Shown piece after piece: positions 35,079 to 43,783 of a stretch of 61,346 bases of DNA (position 1 is the stretch's first letter; every line of letters begins with the position of its first letter). Source of the stretch: Ottowia sp. Lineage in GTDB: Bacteria > Pseudomonadota > Gammaproteobacteria > Burkholderiales > Burkholderiaceae_C. The stretch spans positions 1 to 61,346 of the forward strand of contig JALOAS010000007.1 in NCBI GenBank assembly GCA_023228705.1, written 5' to 3'. The translations under genes were made by a program, and so were the position numbers. A model generated the notes under the pieces. It worked only from the letters and a program-made list of their open reading frames with translations. It did not search any database and was not told the origin of the DNA.

Positions 35079-35393
35079 ATGCAGGAAAGACTGGATTTCC
35101 ACTCGGCGTCCCCGGGCGGCTTCAAGGCCATGCCGGGCCTGCAGCAGCACGCCGGCGATTGCGGGCTGGAGCAGTCGCTGATGGAGCTGGTGAAGATGCG
35201 CGCCTCGCAAACCAACGGCTGCGCGTACGGCCTGGACATGCACGGCAAGGACGCGCGCAAGCACTTCAGCGAAAAAGAGCTGGTGGACCTGGCTATGTGC
35301 ATCATCGCCATCAACGGCTGCAACCGGCTCGCCATTCCGTTTCGTTCCCCGGTCGGCGACCACCAGCCGGCTGGCAAGAAGGAGTCAACATGA
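35079..35393 (+). CDS. Internally shortened carboxymuconolactone decarboxylase/AhpD-like protein
   Basis: 104 residues. The front matches the family (LMELVKMRASQTNGCAYGLDMHGKDAR without break in frame) and so does the end (HFSEKELVDLAMCIIAINGCNRLAIPFR). But normal members have about 50 residues between KDAR and the HFSEEELVDL-like helix, which are missing here. In addition the catalytic CxxC motif reads C-A-Y-G, so the second cysteine is lost. The gene is otherwise intact, has a ribosome site (AAAGGGAGA) and overlaps pirin in ATGA. It may be a decayed enzyme kept for coupling, or a reshaped protein. The peroxidase-type disulphide chemistry should be impossible. Confidence 0.85.
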   Translation: MQERLDFHSASPGGFKAMPGLQQHAGDCGLEQSLMELVKMRASQTNGCAYGLDMHGKDARKHFSEKELVDLAMCIIAINGCNRLAIPFRSPVGDHQPAGKKEST

Positions 35394-36262
35394 CCACCCG
35401 CAACCGCTCCGTGAAGCAGGTCATCCGCGCACTGGCCACCTCCGACGGCGCAGGGGTCAAGCTGCTGCGCAGCCTGGGCAGCCGGCAGGACGCACGGCTG
35501 GACCCCTTCCTCATGCTCGACGAATTTGGCACCGACAATCCGGATGACTACATCGCGGGCTTCCCGAGCCACCCGCACCGCGGCTTCGAGACCGTGACCT
35601 ACATGCTGGACGGCCACATGGAGCACCGCGACCACCTGGGCAACGTGGGCGACCTGCGGCCCGGCGGCGTGCAATGGATGACCGCCGGCCGCGGCGTCAT
35701 CCACTCCGAGATGCCCAAGCAGAGCGAGGGCCGCATGCGCGGCTTCCAGCTCTGGATCAACCTGCCGGCGGCAGAGAAGATGAAGCCGGCGCACTACCGC
35801 GACATGCAGGCCGACGAGATTCCCGTGGTGGCACTGCCGCAGGGCGGCCAGGTCAAGGTCATTGCCGGGCGCGCGCGCATTGCCGGCCAAGCGGTGGACG
35901 GCCCGATCAATTCCGGGGAAGAGCGGCTCAGCACGGACCCGCTCTACCTGGACGTGAGGCTGGATGCCGGAGCGACCTTCGAGCACCCGGTCAAGGCAGG
36001 CTACAACGCCTTTGCCTATGTCTTTGAAGGCGATGCCAGCGTCGATGGCACGGCGTTGCCCACCTCGGCGGCTGCCTTGCTGGACACCGATGGCGACGCC
36101 GTCCGGGTCACGGCAGGCGGCGCTGGCGCGCGCTTCCTGTTGCTGGCGGGCCGGCCCATAGGCGAACCCATGGTGCAGTATGGGCCGTTCGTCATGAACA
36201 CGCGCGAGGAAATCGAGCAGGCGCTGCACGACTACCGCAGCGGCACGCTGGTGGCGTCCTGA
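35390..36262 (+). CDS. Pirin family protein
   Basis: 290 residues, two cupin domains. The metal ligands of pirin are visible as H61 and H63 (HPHRGFETVTYMLDG), H105 and E107 (GRGVIHSE). Family members bind Fe and include quercetin 2,3-dioxygenases and redox-sensing co-regulators. The start overlaps the previous stop in ATGA with GGAG ahead. Third gene of the LysR-linked operon. Confidence 0.94.
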   Translation: MTTRNRSVKQVIRALATSDGAGVKLLRSLGSRQDARLDPFLMLDEFGTDNPDDYIAGFPSHPHRGFETVTYMLDGHMEHRDHLGNVGDLRPGGVQWMTAGRGVIHSEMPKQSEGRMRGFQLWINLPAAEKMKPAHYRDMQADEIPVVALPQGGQVKVIAGRARIAGQAVDGPINSGEERLSTDPLYLDVRLDAGATFEHPVKAGYNAFAYVFEGDASVDGTALPTSAAALLDTDGDAVRVTAGGAGARFLLLAGRPIGEPMVQYGPFVMNTREEIEQALHDYRSGTLVAS

Positions 36263-36379
36263 CCGGGGCCGGCCCCGGGCCTGCGCTACGATAAGGGCCA
36301 TCTTGCCGGGGTGGCCCGGTGCGCGGCAGCCGCTGCCAGCCGTGCCGGCCGCGCTTGGCGTGCATTGCAGGAACCCGAC

Positions 36380-37519
36380 ATGAAACAACCCCTGACGGCA
36401 CGACTGAAGGCCCTGCGCGAGCAGCGTTTGCGGACGCGCAACTACCGTCCGGGACAGGCGCCAGGGTCGCTGCAGGCCACCGGCCATGACGATGCGCCCG
36501 ACGCGGTGCCGGCGCGCATCTCGCTGCTGCGATATACACCGGAAGGCGTCAGCCGGGATGCGCCGGACGTGGCCGCTGCCGACTGCCGTCCACCGGTGGT
36601 CGACTCCATGGACGCCAGGCTGGACGTGGCGTGGATCCATGTCCAGGGCAGGCCCACGCCGGAACAGCTGCAGGTGCTGGGCGCGGCGTTCGCGCTGCAT
36701 CCGCTGGCGCTGGAAGACGTGTTGCACCGCGAAGCACGCGCCAAGAGCGAGGCCTTTGACGCGCAGCAATTTGTCGTCCTGGACCACCTGGGCGCCGCGC
36801 CGGAAGGCGGCGTCAGCCTGAACCAGGTCAGTTTTTTCCTGGGCAAGAACTGGCTCATCAGCGTCAGCGAGGGCCCGCCCGGGCTGTTCGACCCGGTGCG
36901 CAAGCGCATTCGCAGTGCCGCCAGCAAGATCTGCGAATATGGCGCCGACTACCTGCTCTATGCACTGGCCGACGTGGTCGTGGACAGCGGCTTTCCGCTG
37001 CTTGAAGACCTGGGCGACCGGCTGGAGCTGCTGGAAGACGAGATCCTGGCCGGCTCGAGTCCGGAGACGCGCAACCGGGTTCACTACGCACGGCGCGAGC
37101 TGATGCAAATGCGCCGCGCCTGGTGGCCGCAGCGCGACGTGATCGCGGCCCTCATGCGTGACGACAGCCGGTTCCTGTCCGATACCACGCGGCTGTACCT
37201 GCGCGACTGTCATGACCACAGCGTCATCATCATTGATTTTGTCGAAACCTACCGCGAGATGGCGTCCAGCCTGCTGGATCTCTACCTGTCTGCGATGAGC
37301 CTGCGCCTGAACGACACCATGAAGGTGTTCGCCGTCATTGCCACCATCTTTTTGCCGCTGACCTTTCTCACCAGCCTTTACGGGATGAACTTCGACACCG
37401 ACAGCCCGTGGAACATGCCCGAGCTGCACTGGCGCTTTGGCTACCTCTACGTTCTGGCCACGATGGCGGTGGTGGCGGCCGGCATGCTGGCGTGGTTCCG
37501 GCGCAAGCGCTGGCTGTGA
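36380..37519 (+). CDS. CorA-family divalent metal transporter
   Basis: 379 residues. A long cytoplasmic domain is followed by two C-terminal membrane helices, with the signature YGMN at 334-337 just behind the first. The loop after it is acidic (FDTDSPWNMPEL). CorA relatives move Mg, Co or Ni, the ZntB branch zinc; the branch is not decided. The N-terminal extension of about 60 residues is basic and low in complexity. The ATG at 36380 was chosen because upstream in-frame sequence is not family-like. Confidence 0.9.
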   Translation: MKQPLTARLKALREQRLRTRNYRPGQAPGSLQATGHDDAPDAVPARISLLRYTPEGVSRDAPDVAAADCRPPVVDSMDARLDVAWIHVQGRPTPEQLQVLGAAFALHPLALEDVLHREARAKSEAFDAQQFVVLDHLGAAPEGGVSLNQVSFFLGKNWLISVSEGPPGLFDPVRKRIRSAASKICEYGADYLLYALADVVVDSGFPLLEDLGDRLELLEDEILAGSSPETRNRVHYARRELMQMRRAWWPQRDVIAALMRDDSRFLSDTTRLYLRDCHDHSVIIIDFVETYREMASSLLDLYLSAMSLRLNDTMKVFAVIATIFLPLTFLTSLYGMNFDTDSPWNMPELHWRFGYLYVLATMAVVAAGMLAWFRRKRWL

Positions 37520-37546
37520 GCGGCTGGCGTCACCGCGGATCGTGAA

Positions 37547-38632
37547 ATGATCATGGCAGGCTGGAGCATCGCCGCGCTGCTTGTGCTGGCGCTGCTGATG
37601 TGGCTGGCGGCGCGGTTTGTACTGAGCGGCCCCGACCTGTCGCAGCTCGCCCCGCCCGAAGCCGAGCATTTTGCCGGCACGGCCAGCAGCGGTGCCGCGC
37701 AGGCCGTCCGCGCCCGCGTCATGGCGTTGCGCGAGACCACGGCGCGAGCGCCCCTGCGGCGTCGGCTGGCCGTCACGCGCCAGGCGTGGGAAGCGCTGCT
37801 TGCGCACCAGGCGCATGACGCAACCTTTGTTCCCGTCCACGAGGCTGGCGTGGCCGGCGAATGGGTGCTGGCGCCGGGTGCCGATCCGTCGTGCCGCCTG
37901 CTCTATATTCACGGTGGCGCATACGCCGTTGGCAGCGCGCGCAGCCACAGGTCGCTGACCACGGCCCTGTCATGCCTGACCGGCTGCGCCGTGTTTGCCG
38001 TTGATTACCGTCTCATGCCCGAGCACCGGCGCCGGGCCAGCGTGGACGACTGCCGCAGCGCGTGGCGCTGGCTGCTGCAGCAGGGGCCGGCCGGGCCGCA
38101 AGGCGCAGCCCGGCTTTTCCTTGCCGGCGATTCAGCCGGTGGCAACCTGGCGCTGGCGCTCGTGGCCTGGATGCGCGACGCCGGGCTGCGCGCGCCCGAC
38201 GCCGTGGCCGTGATGTCGCCGCAGACCGACAGCACGCTGGCCAGCCCCAGCCTCAGGACGCACCGCCACACCGACCTCCTGCTCGGCCCGGCGTTCGGGC
38301 CACTGCTGAAGTTGCCGCGAACCCTGCTGCTGTGGCTGCTCTGGCTGCAGCTGCGCATCAATCCAAGCCACCCGGTGGTGTCCCCGGTGTTTGGCGACCT
38401 GTCGGGCCTGCCGCCGACGCTGGTGCAGGCCAGCGCAACCGAGATGATGCTGGACGACGCGCGGCGCTACGCGGCGCGCGCCCGTGCCGCCGGCTCGCCC
38501 GTGCGGCTGCAAATCTGGGACAACCAGGTGCATGTCTGGCAACTGTTCCATCCCGATCTGCCCGAGGCAACCGAGGCGCTGGCGCAGATCAGCCAGTTTT
38601 TCATGGAGACGCCGCAGCGGCGCGATGGCTGA
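37547..38632 (+). CDS. Alpha/beta hydrolase of the hormone-sensitive lipase type, membrane-anchored
   Basis: 361 residues with an N-terminal membrane helix (IAALLVLALLMWLAARFVL). The oxyanion motif HGGAY is at 122-126 and the nucleophile elbow GDSAGGN at 194-200 (S196); D and H candidates lie in LDDARRYA and QVHVWQLF near the end. It hydrolyses short or medium esters; the active domain is probably periplasmic or on the membrane surface. Starts 27 bases behind corA, likely in the same transcript. Confidence 0.88.
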   Translation: MIMAGWSIAALLVLALLMWLAARFVLSGPDLSQLAPPEAEHFAGTASSGAAQAVRARVMALRETTARAPLRRRLAVTRQAWEALLAHQAHDATFVPVHEAGVAGEWVLAPGADPSCRLLYIHGGAYAVGSARSHRSLTTALSCLTGCAVFAVDYRLMPEHRRRASVDDCRSAWRWLLQQGPAGPQGAARLFLAGDSAGGNLALALVAWMRDAGLRAPDAVAVMSPQTDSTLASPSLRTHRHTDLLLGPAFGPLLKLPRTLLLWLLWLQLRINPSHPVVSPVFGDLSGLPPTLVQASATEMMLDDARRYAARARAAGSPVRLQIWDNQVHVWQLFHPDLPEATEALAQISQFFMETPQRRDG

Positions 38633-38689
38633 GGCCCGGCTGCCAGCTCAGCAACACCACGCGCATGACACAAGAGGTTGAGCGAATTG

Positions 38690-38755
38690 CGTCCAGCGTC
38701 CAGCGGGTAAGGCCGTCCAGCGTTCAGCGAATAGACCGTCCAGCGTTCAGCGAAT
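38690..38755. repeat. Short tandem repeat, 23-base period
   Basis: Two exact copies of CCGTCCAGCGTTCAGCGAAT (38713-38732 and 38736-38755) at 23-base spacing, preceded by degenerate GTCCAGC units from 38690. It lies in the 435-base gap between the esterase and mprF, which has no gene. Confidence 0.75.
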
Positions 38756-38820
38756 CATCGCGGCGCAGCCGCAATCATCAATGCGCCAGCAAAGTCTTCC
38801 GTCGTGCGCTACGCTCAACG

Positions 38821-38976
38821 CTCAACCTGTCCAGATGACCGATGATCTCGGCCTTTGCAGGCCTTGGATGAAAGCCGCCTGCGGCGGCTCATGATGAATC
38901 ATGGCGGCGCAGCCGCAGTCATTGCTGCCGCGCAGCGGCGCGGTCATCCGTCATGAGCGCCAACGCTCAACGCTTG
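38821..38976. repeat. Dispersed GC-rich repeat, copy 1
   Basis: About 155 bases shared with 49248-49432: CTCAACCTGTCC, then GGCCTT...AAAGCCGCCTGCGGCGGCTC, ATGAATCATGGCGGCGCAGC and CGCGCAGCGGCGCGGTCAT. The inner parts are palindromic (GCCGCCTGCGGCGGC and GGCGCAGCCGC), as in REP/BIME elements. Further partial units (GGCGCAGCCGCAATCATC) lie at about 38758-38790. Confidence 0.75.
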
Positions 38977-39067
38977 ACGCCAAACTTTCATGAGCCGCCT
39001 TGCACGCCACGCGGCTTGCGTTGGAAGCACGACGTTTGCGGCCGGGGAGGAGCAACGGCCGGCCCGA

Positions 39068-41671
39068 CTACCGTCTGAACACGCCCAGCGGGCCGACGGC
39101 AATGAGCAGCGTCACGTCGGCCAGCGCGCGCGTCAGCCACAGGCCGCCGGGGCAGGCCAGGTACTGCGGCGTCCACACCGGGTCGAATTTCTGCTTGAAC
39201 GCGCGCAGGCCGCTGAAGTTGTAGAACTCGTCGCCCCGGCGGTAGATGAACGTGCCCATGCGCTCCCAGGTCGACGCCAGCGGGTGCTCGGACAGTCCGG
39301 ACAGCGGTGCCGCGCCCAGGCTGAACCAGCGATAGCCCTGCTCGCTGCCGTACAGGAAGAGGTGCGCAAACAGCGCTTCCATCAACACCTTGGACACGCC
39401 CGGCCGGTAGCGCATGAGGTCGATGGACAGCTCCTGTCCGTTGCCGCTGCGCCAGAGGTTGGCAAAGGCGACGATGGCATCGTCCTTGCGCAGTACCGCG
39501 CAGTCGAACGCGCGCAGGTAGGCGTCGTCAAAGCGGCCCATGGAAAAGCCCTTTTCATGGCCCTGCTTGCCGGCCAGCCAGACGTCGGAGACGGCGCGCA
39601 GCTCGGGCAGCGCGGCGCCGACCTCGGTGCTGGGCATGACCGAGAATGTCAGCCCGTCGCGCGCGGCACGGCGGTGGGCCTGGCGCAGGCCAGCGCGTGC
39701 CGGGCCGGCCAGCGAGAAGTCCTTGAGGTCGACCCGCGCGACTTCACCTATCTTGAGCAGCGCCAGGTTCATTTCCAGGTAGACGGGCAGGAAAGCGGGC
39801 TGTACGGCGTAGAAGACGGCGCGCGCGCCTGCGCGGTCGGCGGCCTCGGCAAAGCGCCAGCACAACGCCTGGCCGGCAGCCGGGTCGCCGACGGGGTCAC
39901 CCATGGCGATCCAGCTGCGCCCGGAAACCGCATACATCAGGAACGCGTCTTCCGTTGGCGCAAGCAGGAACGACTTGTCGCCCAGCAGCGCGACGCAGGC
40001 GGAGGCGTCGGTCGACGTCTGCAGGATGCGGTGCACGGCTTGGGGGACGGTCCCGCCGCTGCGGCGCGGAGCCGGGCGCGGACGGTTGACGAGCGCGTCG
40101 GTTGCCAGTGCGGCCGCGACCACGGCCAGCGCCAGCATGGCGCGCAGGAAGCGGGACGCGTCGCCGTGCCAGGCAAAGCGCCACCACAGCTGGGGCTGGT
40201 ATTCCACGTGCCTGTACGCAATCAGGCCAACCGTGAGCGTGGCCATGAAGACGATCAGGATCAGCGCGATCCAGGTGGCGTCGAGCCGGAACGCCTTCCA
40301 GTGGCCGCCGCCGCGATAAAACGCCGGCTTGCAGGCGGCCAGGCCGGCCACCGCCAGGAGCAGGATCAGCGCGTTGTCCCAGTCGCCTCCCTTGAGCAGC
40401 GAGAACACGGCGCCGGCCAGCAGCAGGGCCATGGCCAGCCAGCGCGCCGCGGCCAGGCGCCGGTACAGGCCGCGGGCAACGATAACCAGCAGCAGGCCGA
40501 CGATGCTGGCCAGCAGGTGCGACGCCTCGGCAAAGGGCAGCGGCACGGTATCGCGAATCCACGCGGCCCGCGCCGGCAGGTTGGGCGTGCTGCCCGAGAC
40601 CAGCAGGAGCAGGCCGCCCAGGAACACCAGCACGGCGGAGACCGGCGGCGCCAGGCGCTGCGTGATGCGCAGCGTCCGGCCGGCCACGGCCGGCAGCCGC
40701 GCCTGCTCGCGGACGACCTCGAGCACGAGCAGGGACAGCGCCGCCGCTGCCAGCGGCAGCACGTAATAGACCAGGCGGAACACCAGCAGCGCGGCAACCA
40801 CGTCGGCGCGCGTGCCCGCGCCCAGGCCGATGAGGATGGCAGCGTCGAAAACGCCCAGGCCGCCGGGGGCGTGGCTGATCATGCCGGCCAGCATGGCGGC
40901 GATGAAAAGCACCAGGAAGCTGCTGAACGCCGGCGCCACGTCGGCCGGCAGCAGCACGTAGAGGACGGCAGCGGCGGCGCCGTAGTCCACCGCGCCCACG
41001 GCAGCCTGGACCAGCGCCTGCGGCGCGGAGGGCAGCGGCAAATCCCAGCCGCGAACGCGCACGTGGCGCCTGCCGCGGCCGAGCCAGGCCAGCAGCGCCG
41101 CCATCGCCAGCAGCACGCCGCCTCCAAGCAGGCGGCCTGCTGCGGGTGAAGCAGCCGGCAGCAGCGGGACGTGCGCCGGGTGCAGCAGCAGCGCCAGGCC
41201 AAACACGCTGACCATGCCGCCCCAGGCCGTCAGCACCGACAGGCCGACGATGCGCCCCACGTCGGCCGCATCGACGCCGGCCGACTGGTAGATGCGGTAA
41301 CGCAGCGGCCCGCCCAAAAACACGTGAAAACCCAGCGCGTTGGAAAACCCGTAGGCGACAAAGCCGGCCAGCGCCGCCAGCCGCAGCGGTGCCGGCCGCG
41401 GCAGCACGCGGTGTGCGGCGACCACGTCGTAGCAGGACAGCGCGGCCAGGCTCAGCACCGCAAACGCCAGCGCCAGCGCAATGTGCGTCCACGGCGTGGC
41501 GGCCAGCGCAGCCCGGATCTCGCCCGGATGGATGTGGCCGCGCAGGTGGTAGATCGCCAGCAGCCCCAGCGCCATCGCCAGCGCGCCCAGGAGCGGGCCA
41601 AGCCGGTGTGGCTGCAGCAGCCACAGGCGCCGGGATGCCGGCGCAGGGGCTTTGGGAGGGGAGGTTGCCAT
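39068..41671 (-). CDS. mprF: Phosphatidylglycerol lysyltransferase/flippase, MprF type
   Basis: 867 residues from the ATG at 41671. The N-terminal two thirds contain about 14 hydrophobic segments (flippase part, FSNALGFHVFLGGPLRYRIY). The C-terminal 300 residues form the DUF2156/GNAT-like synthase domain (LSIDLMRYRPGVSKVLMEAL). MprF adds an amino acid from a charged tRNA to phosphatidylglycerol and flips it, which lowers the negative surface charge and protects against cationic peptides. Which amino acid is used cannot be told. The gene stands alone and converges on the repeat-rich gap. Confidence 0.88.
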   Translation of the reverse strand: MATSPPKAPAPASRRLWLLQPHRLGPLLGALAMALGLLAIYHLRGHIHPGEIRAALAATPWTHIALALAFAVLSLAALSCYDVVAAHRVLPRPAPLRLAALAGFVAYGFSNALGFHVFLGGPLRYRIYQSAGVDAADVGRIVGLSVLTAWGGMVSVFGLALLLHPAHVPLLPAASPAAGRLLGGGVLLAMAALLAWLGRGRRHVRVRGWDLPLPSAPQALVQAAVGAVDYGAAAAVLYVLLPADVAPAFSSFLVLFIAAMLAGMISHAPGGLGVFDAAILIGLGAGTRADVVAALLVFRLVYYVLPLAAAALSLLVLEVVREQARLPAVAGRTLRITQRLAPPVSAVLVFLGGLLLLVSGSTPNLPARAAWIRDTVPLPFAEASHLLASIVGLLLVIVARGLYRRLAAARWLAMALLLAGAVFSLLKGGDWDNALILLLAVAGLAACKPAFYRGGGHWKAFRLDATWIALILIVFMATLTVGLIAYRHVEYQPQLWWRFAWHGDASRFLRAMLALAVVAAALATDALVNRPRPAPRRSGGTVPQAVHRILQTSTDASACVALLGDKSFLLAPTEDAFLMYAVSGRSWIAMGDPVGDPAAGQALCWRFAEAADRAGARAVFYAVQPAFLPVYLEMNLALLKIGEVARVDLKDFSLAGPARAGLRQAHRRAARDGLTFSVMPSTEVGAALPELRAVSDVWLAGKQGHEKGFSMGRFDDAYLRAFDCAVLRKDDAIVAFANLWRSGNGQELSIDLMRYRPGVSKVLMEALFAHLFLYGSEQGYRWFSLGAAPLSGLSEHPLASTWERMGTFIYRRGDEFYNFSGLRAFKQKFDPVWTPQYLACPGGLWLTRALADVTLLIAVGPLGVFRR

Positions 41672-41764
41672 GGCTTGTTGTTGTGCGTGCAAACGCGGGG
41701 TGCGCCCGCGGCCGGCGTCCCCCCGCAGCGCCTGCAAGCGCCGCGACGCCGGCTGCCGCGGCTG

Positions 41765-41794
41765 TTGTCAGCATGCCCGGGGTCTGTGTATGAT
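41765..41794 (+). promoter_or_regulatory. Promoter of the cytochrome c' gene
   Basis: -35 box TTGTCA (41765-41770), 18-base spacer, -10 box TATGAT (41789-41794), ending 41 bases before the ATG. A fair sigma-70 match in the gap divergent to mprF. Confidence 0.6.
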
Positions 41795-41835
41795 GCTTGC
41801 AGCAACCCCTTGGATCGCGCGAGAGGAACCCTATT

Positions 41836-42297
41836 ATGCGTACTGCCCTTGTCCTGCCCCTGCTGATTGCCGGACTGGCCGCGGCTGCTCCGGTGCTGGC
41901 TGCCGACAGCCCTGAGGAGGCCGCCATCAAGGCCCGCGAGGGCGTCATGCACATCCGCGCGTTCAACCTGGGGAACCTGGTTGCGATGGTGAAGAAAGAG
42001 GTGCCGTACGACGCCGACGCGGCGCAGACGTACGCGGGCAACCTCAAGACGCTCAACCAGGTCGACATGCGCAGTGCCTGGATGGAGGGCACGTCGGTTG
42101 ACCAGTACATAGATTCGCGCGCCAAGCCGGAGATCTGGACCGGCGGCGCCAAGTTCGCAGACCATGCCAAGCAGGAGGCCGAGGCGGCCGACAAGCTGGC
42201 CGCGGTGGCCGGTGACGGGCTGCAGGCGATGGCGCCCGCGGTCAAGGACCTGGCGCAGACCTGCAAGAATTGTCACGACGACTACCGCACCGACTGA
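41836..42297 (+). CDS. Cytochrome c'
   Basis: 153 residues with a Sec signal peptide (cleaved near VLAAD, about 23). The mature part is a four-helix bundle with the haem motif CKNCH at the very C-terminus (143-147), the defining order of cytochromes c'. The protein is periplasmic and binds NO; it likely protects against NO or serves electron transfer. GAGAGGAA precedes the ATG at 41836. A b-type cytochrome follows after 11 bases. Confidence 0.93.
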   Translation: MRTALVLPLLIAGLAAAAPVLAADSPEEAAIKAREGVMHIRAFNLGNLVAMVKKEVPYDADAAQTYAGNLKTLNQVDMRSAWMEGTSVDQYIDSRAKPEIWTGGAKFADHAKQEAEAADKLAAVAGDGLQAMAPAVKDLAQTCKNCHDDYRTD

Positions 42298-42308
42298 CGG
42301 CATCGCGC

Positions 42309-42902
42309 ATGGCCAAGGCCCCGGCCGCGCTGCGGCGCGAGAAGATCTGGGATCCGGTGTCGCGGCTGTGGCACTGGGTCTTTGCGCTGGCGGTGGTGGG
42401 CAACTGGCTGCTGGGCCGGTTCATGACCTTTGACACCATACTCTGGCACTTCTGGGGCGGTTTTTTCATCCTGGCGCTGCTCGCGTTTCGCCTGGTCTGG
42501 GGCGTTGTCGGACCGCAGCCGGTGCGTTTTGCGCATTTCTTTCCAACGCCCGCTGCCGTGCTGCGGCAGTTGCGCAGTTTTTTCAGCCGCCAGCCCAGCG
42601 CTGCGCGTGGCCACAACCCGCTGGGTGCGCTTTCGGTCTATGCCATGCTGCTGGTGGTGCTGGCGCAGGCCGTCAGCGGGCTGTTCATAGAATCGGATGA
42701 TTTCTTCGAGGCGGCACCGCTGCACGGCGCCGTCTCGCGCGGCGTGGCGCGCTTCATGAGCGTCTGGCATCATCGGCTGCCGGTGCTCATCCTCATCCTG
42801 GTCGTGCTGCACGTGGTCGTGGTCTTCTATTACCTGCTGTGGAAGCGCGAGAACCTCATCCGGTCCATGATCGACGGCTGGAAGTGGGTGCGGCCCAAGT
42901 GA
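42309..42902 (+). CDS. Cytochrome b561-type membrane cytochrome
   Basis: 197 residues, four membrane helices. Histidines for haem b ligation are visible in VSRLWHWVFALAV and the later VWHHRLPVLILILVVLHVVV. It belongs to the Ni/Fe-hydrogenase-like or b561 domain family that shuttles electrons from the membrane pool to a periplasmic acceptor. Being directly behind cytochrome c', it is likely its electron partner; this pairing is common. Confidence 0.9.
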   Translation: MAKAPAALRREKIWDPVSRLWHWVFALAVVGNWLLGRFMTFDTILWHFWGGFFILALLAFRLVWGVVGPQPVRFAHFFPTPAAVLRQLRSFFSRQPSAARGHNPLGALSVYAMLLVVLAQAVSGLFIESDDFFEAAPLHGAVSRGVARFMSVWHHRLPVLILILVVLHVVVVFYYLLWKRENLIRSMIDGWKWVRPK

Positions 42903-43006
42903 TAACCGGCGGTTGGCCGCGCGCCCGTGCCGGGCGTGGCTGGCGCCGCCCGATTTGAAGACGTCGCATGCGCGGCGATTTTTCTGCAACCAGTGAATAT
43001 GCGCTT

Positions 43007-43783
43007 ATGCCGTTCATGGCCATAGACGTTGGCAACACCCGCCTGAAATGGACTCTCTATGACCGTCCCGTGGTCGGCGCTTCGGTGCTGGCGCAGGGCG
43101 TGGACTTCCTGGAGCAGATCGGCGGCCTGGCCGAAGGCGCCTGGGCCGATTTGCCCGAGCCCGACCAGATGCTGGGCTGCAACGTGGCCGGACCCATCGT
43201 CAAGCACGCCATCGAGGAGCAGATGGAATCCTGGGACGTGGACGCGCACTGGGTGGTTGCATCCGAGTCCGAGGCGGGCCTGGTCAACGGCTACGAGATT
43301 CCGGACCGGCTGGGCTCGGATCGCTGGGTCGCGATGATCGCCGCACGCCACCACATGCTGAAGCAGGGAGCGGCTCGGCCCATCGTACTGGTCATGGTGG
43401 GGACGGCCGTCACGGTCGATGCCATAGACCGCAACGGGCGGTTCATGGGCGGCTACATCCTGCCCGGGCACGGCATCATGCTGCGCGCGCTGGAAACCGG
43501 AACCGCCGGCCTGCACGTGCCCACCGGCCAGGTCCGCAAGTTCCCGACCAACACCAGCGACGCGCTGACTTCCGGCGGCACCTTTGCCATTGCTGGAGCC
43601 TGCGAGCGCATGGTGCAGCACGTGCAGCGGCACAGTGGCGAGGCGCCGCTGTGCCTGATGAGCGGCGGTGCCGGCTGGAAGGTGTTACCGGCCATGGCCC
43701 ATCCATTCGAGCTTCTGGAGAACCTGATCTTTGACGGCCTGCTGGTGATTGCCGAGGAGCGCGCGCGCGACGGCCGGTTCTAG
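43007..43783 (+). CDS. coaX: Type III pantothenate kinase
   Basis: 258 residues. The ATP motif DVGNTRLKW is at 7-15, and the pantothenate and phosphate motifs VMVGTAVTVDAI and GYILPGHGIMLRALETGTAG follow. It catalyses the first step of CoA synthesis, requires a monovalent cation, and resists feedback by CoA. The start could be 43007 or 43016; 43007 matches relatives. The stop overlaps the stop of the opposite M20 gene by 4 bases. Confidence 0.94.
   Translation: MPFMAIDVGNTRLKWTLYDRPVVGASVLAQGVDFLEQIGGLAEGAWADLPEPDQMLGCNVAGPIVKHAIEEQMESWDVDAHWVVASESEAGLVNGYEIPDRLGSDRWVAMIAARHHMLKQGAARPIVLVMVGTAVTVDAIDRNGRFMGGYILPGHGIMLRALETGTAGLHVPTGQVRKFPTNTSDALTSGGTFAIAGACERMVQHVQRHSGEAPLCLMSGGAGWKVLPAMAHPFELLENLIFDGLLVIAEERARDGRF

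Noticed and set aside
34637..37948. 1103-residue open frame on the minus strand
   Set aside because: Covers the FMN reductase, CMD, pirin and CorA genes in antisense; no domains and no start signals.
38990..41149. 719-residue open frame on the plus strand
   Set aside because: Antisense of mprF, whose membrane helices and synthase domain are clear.
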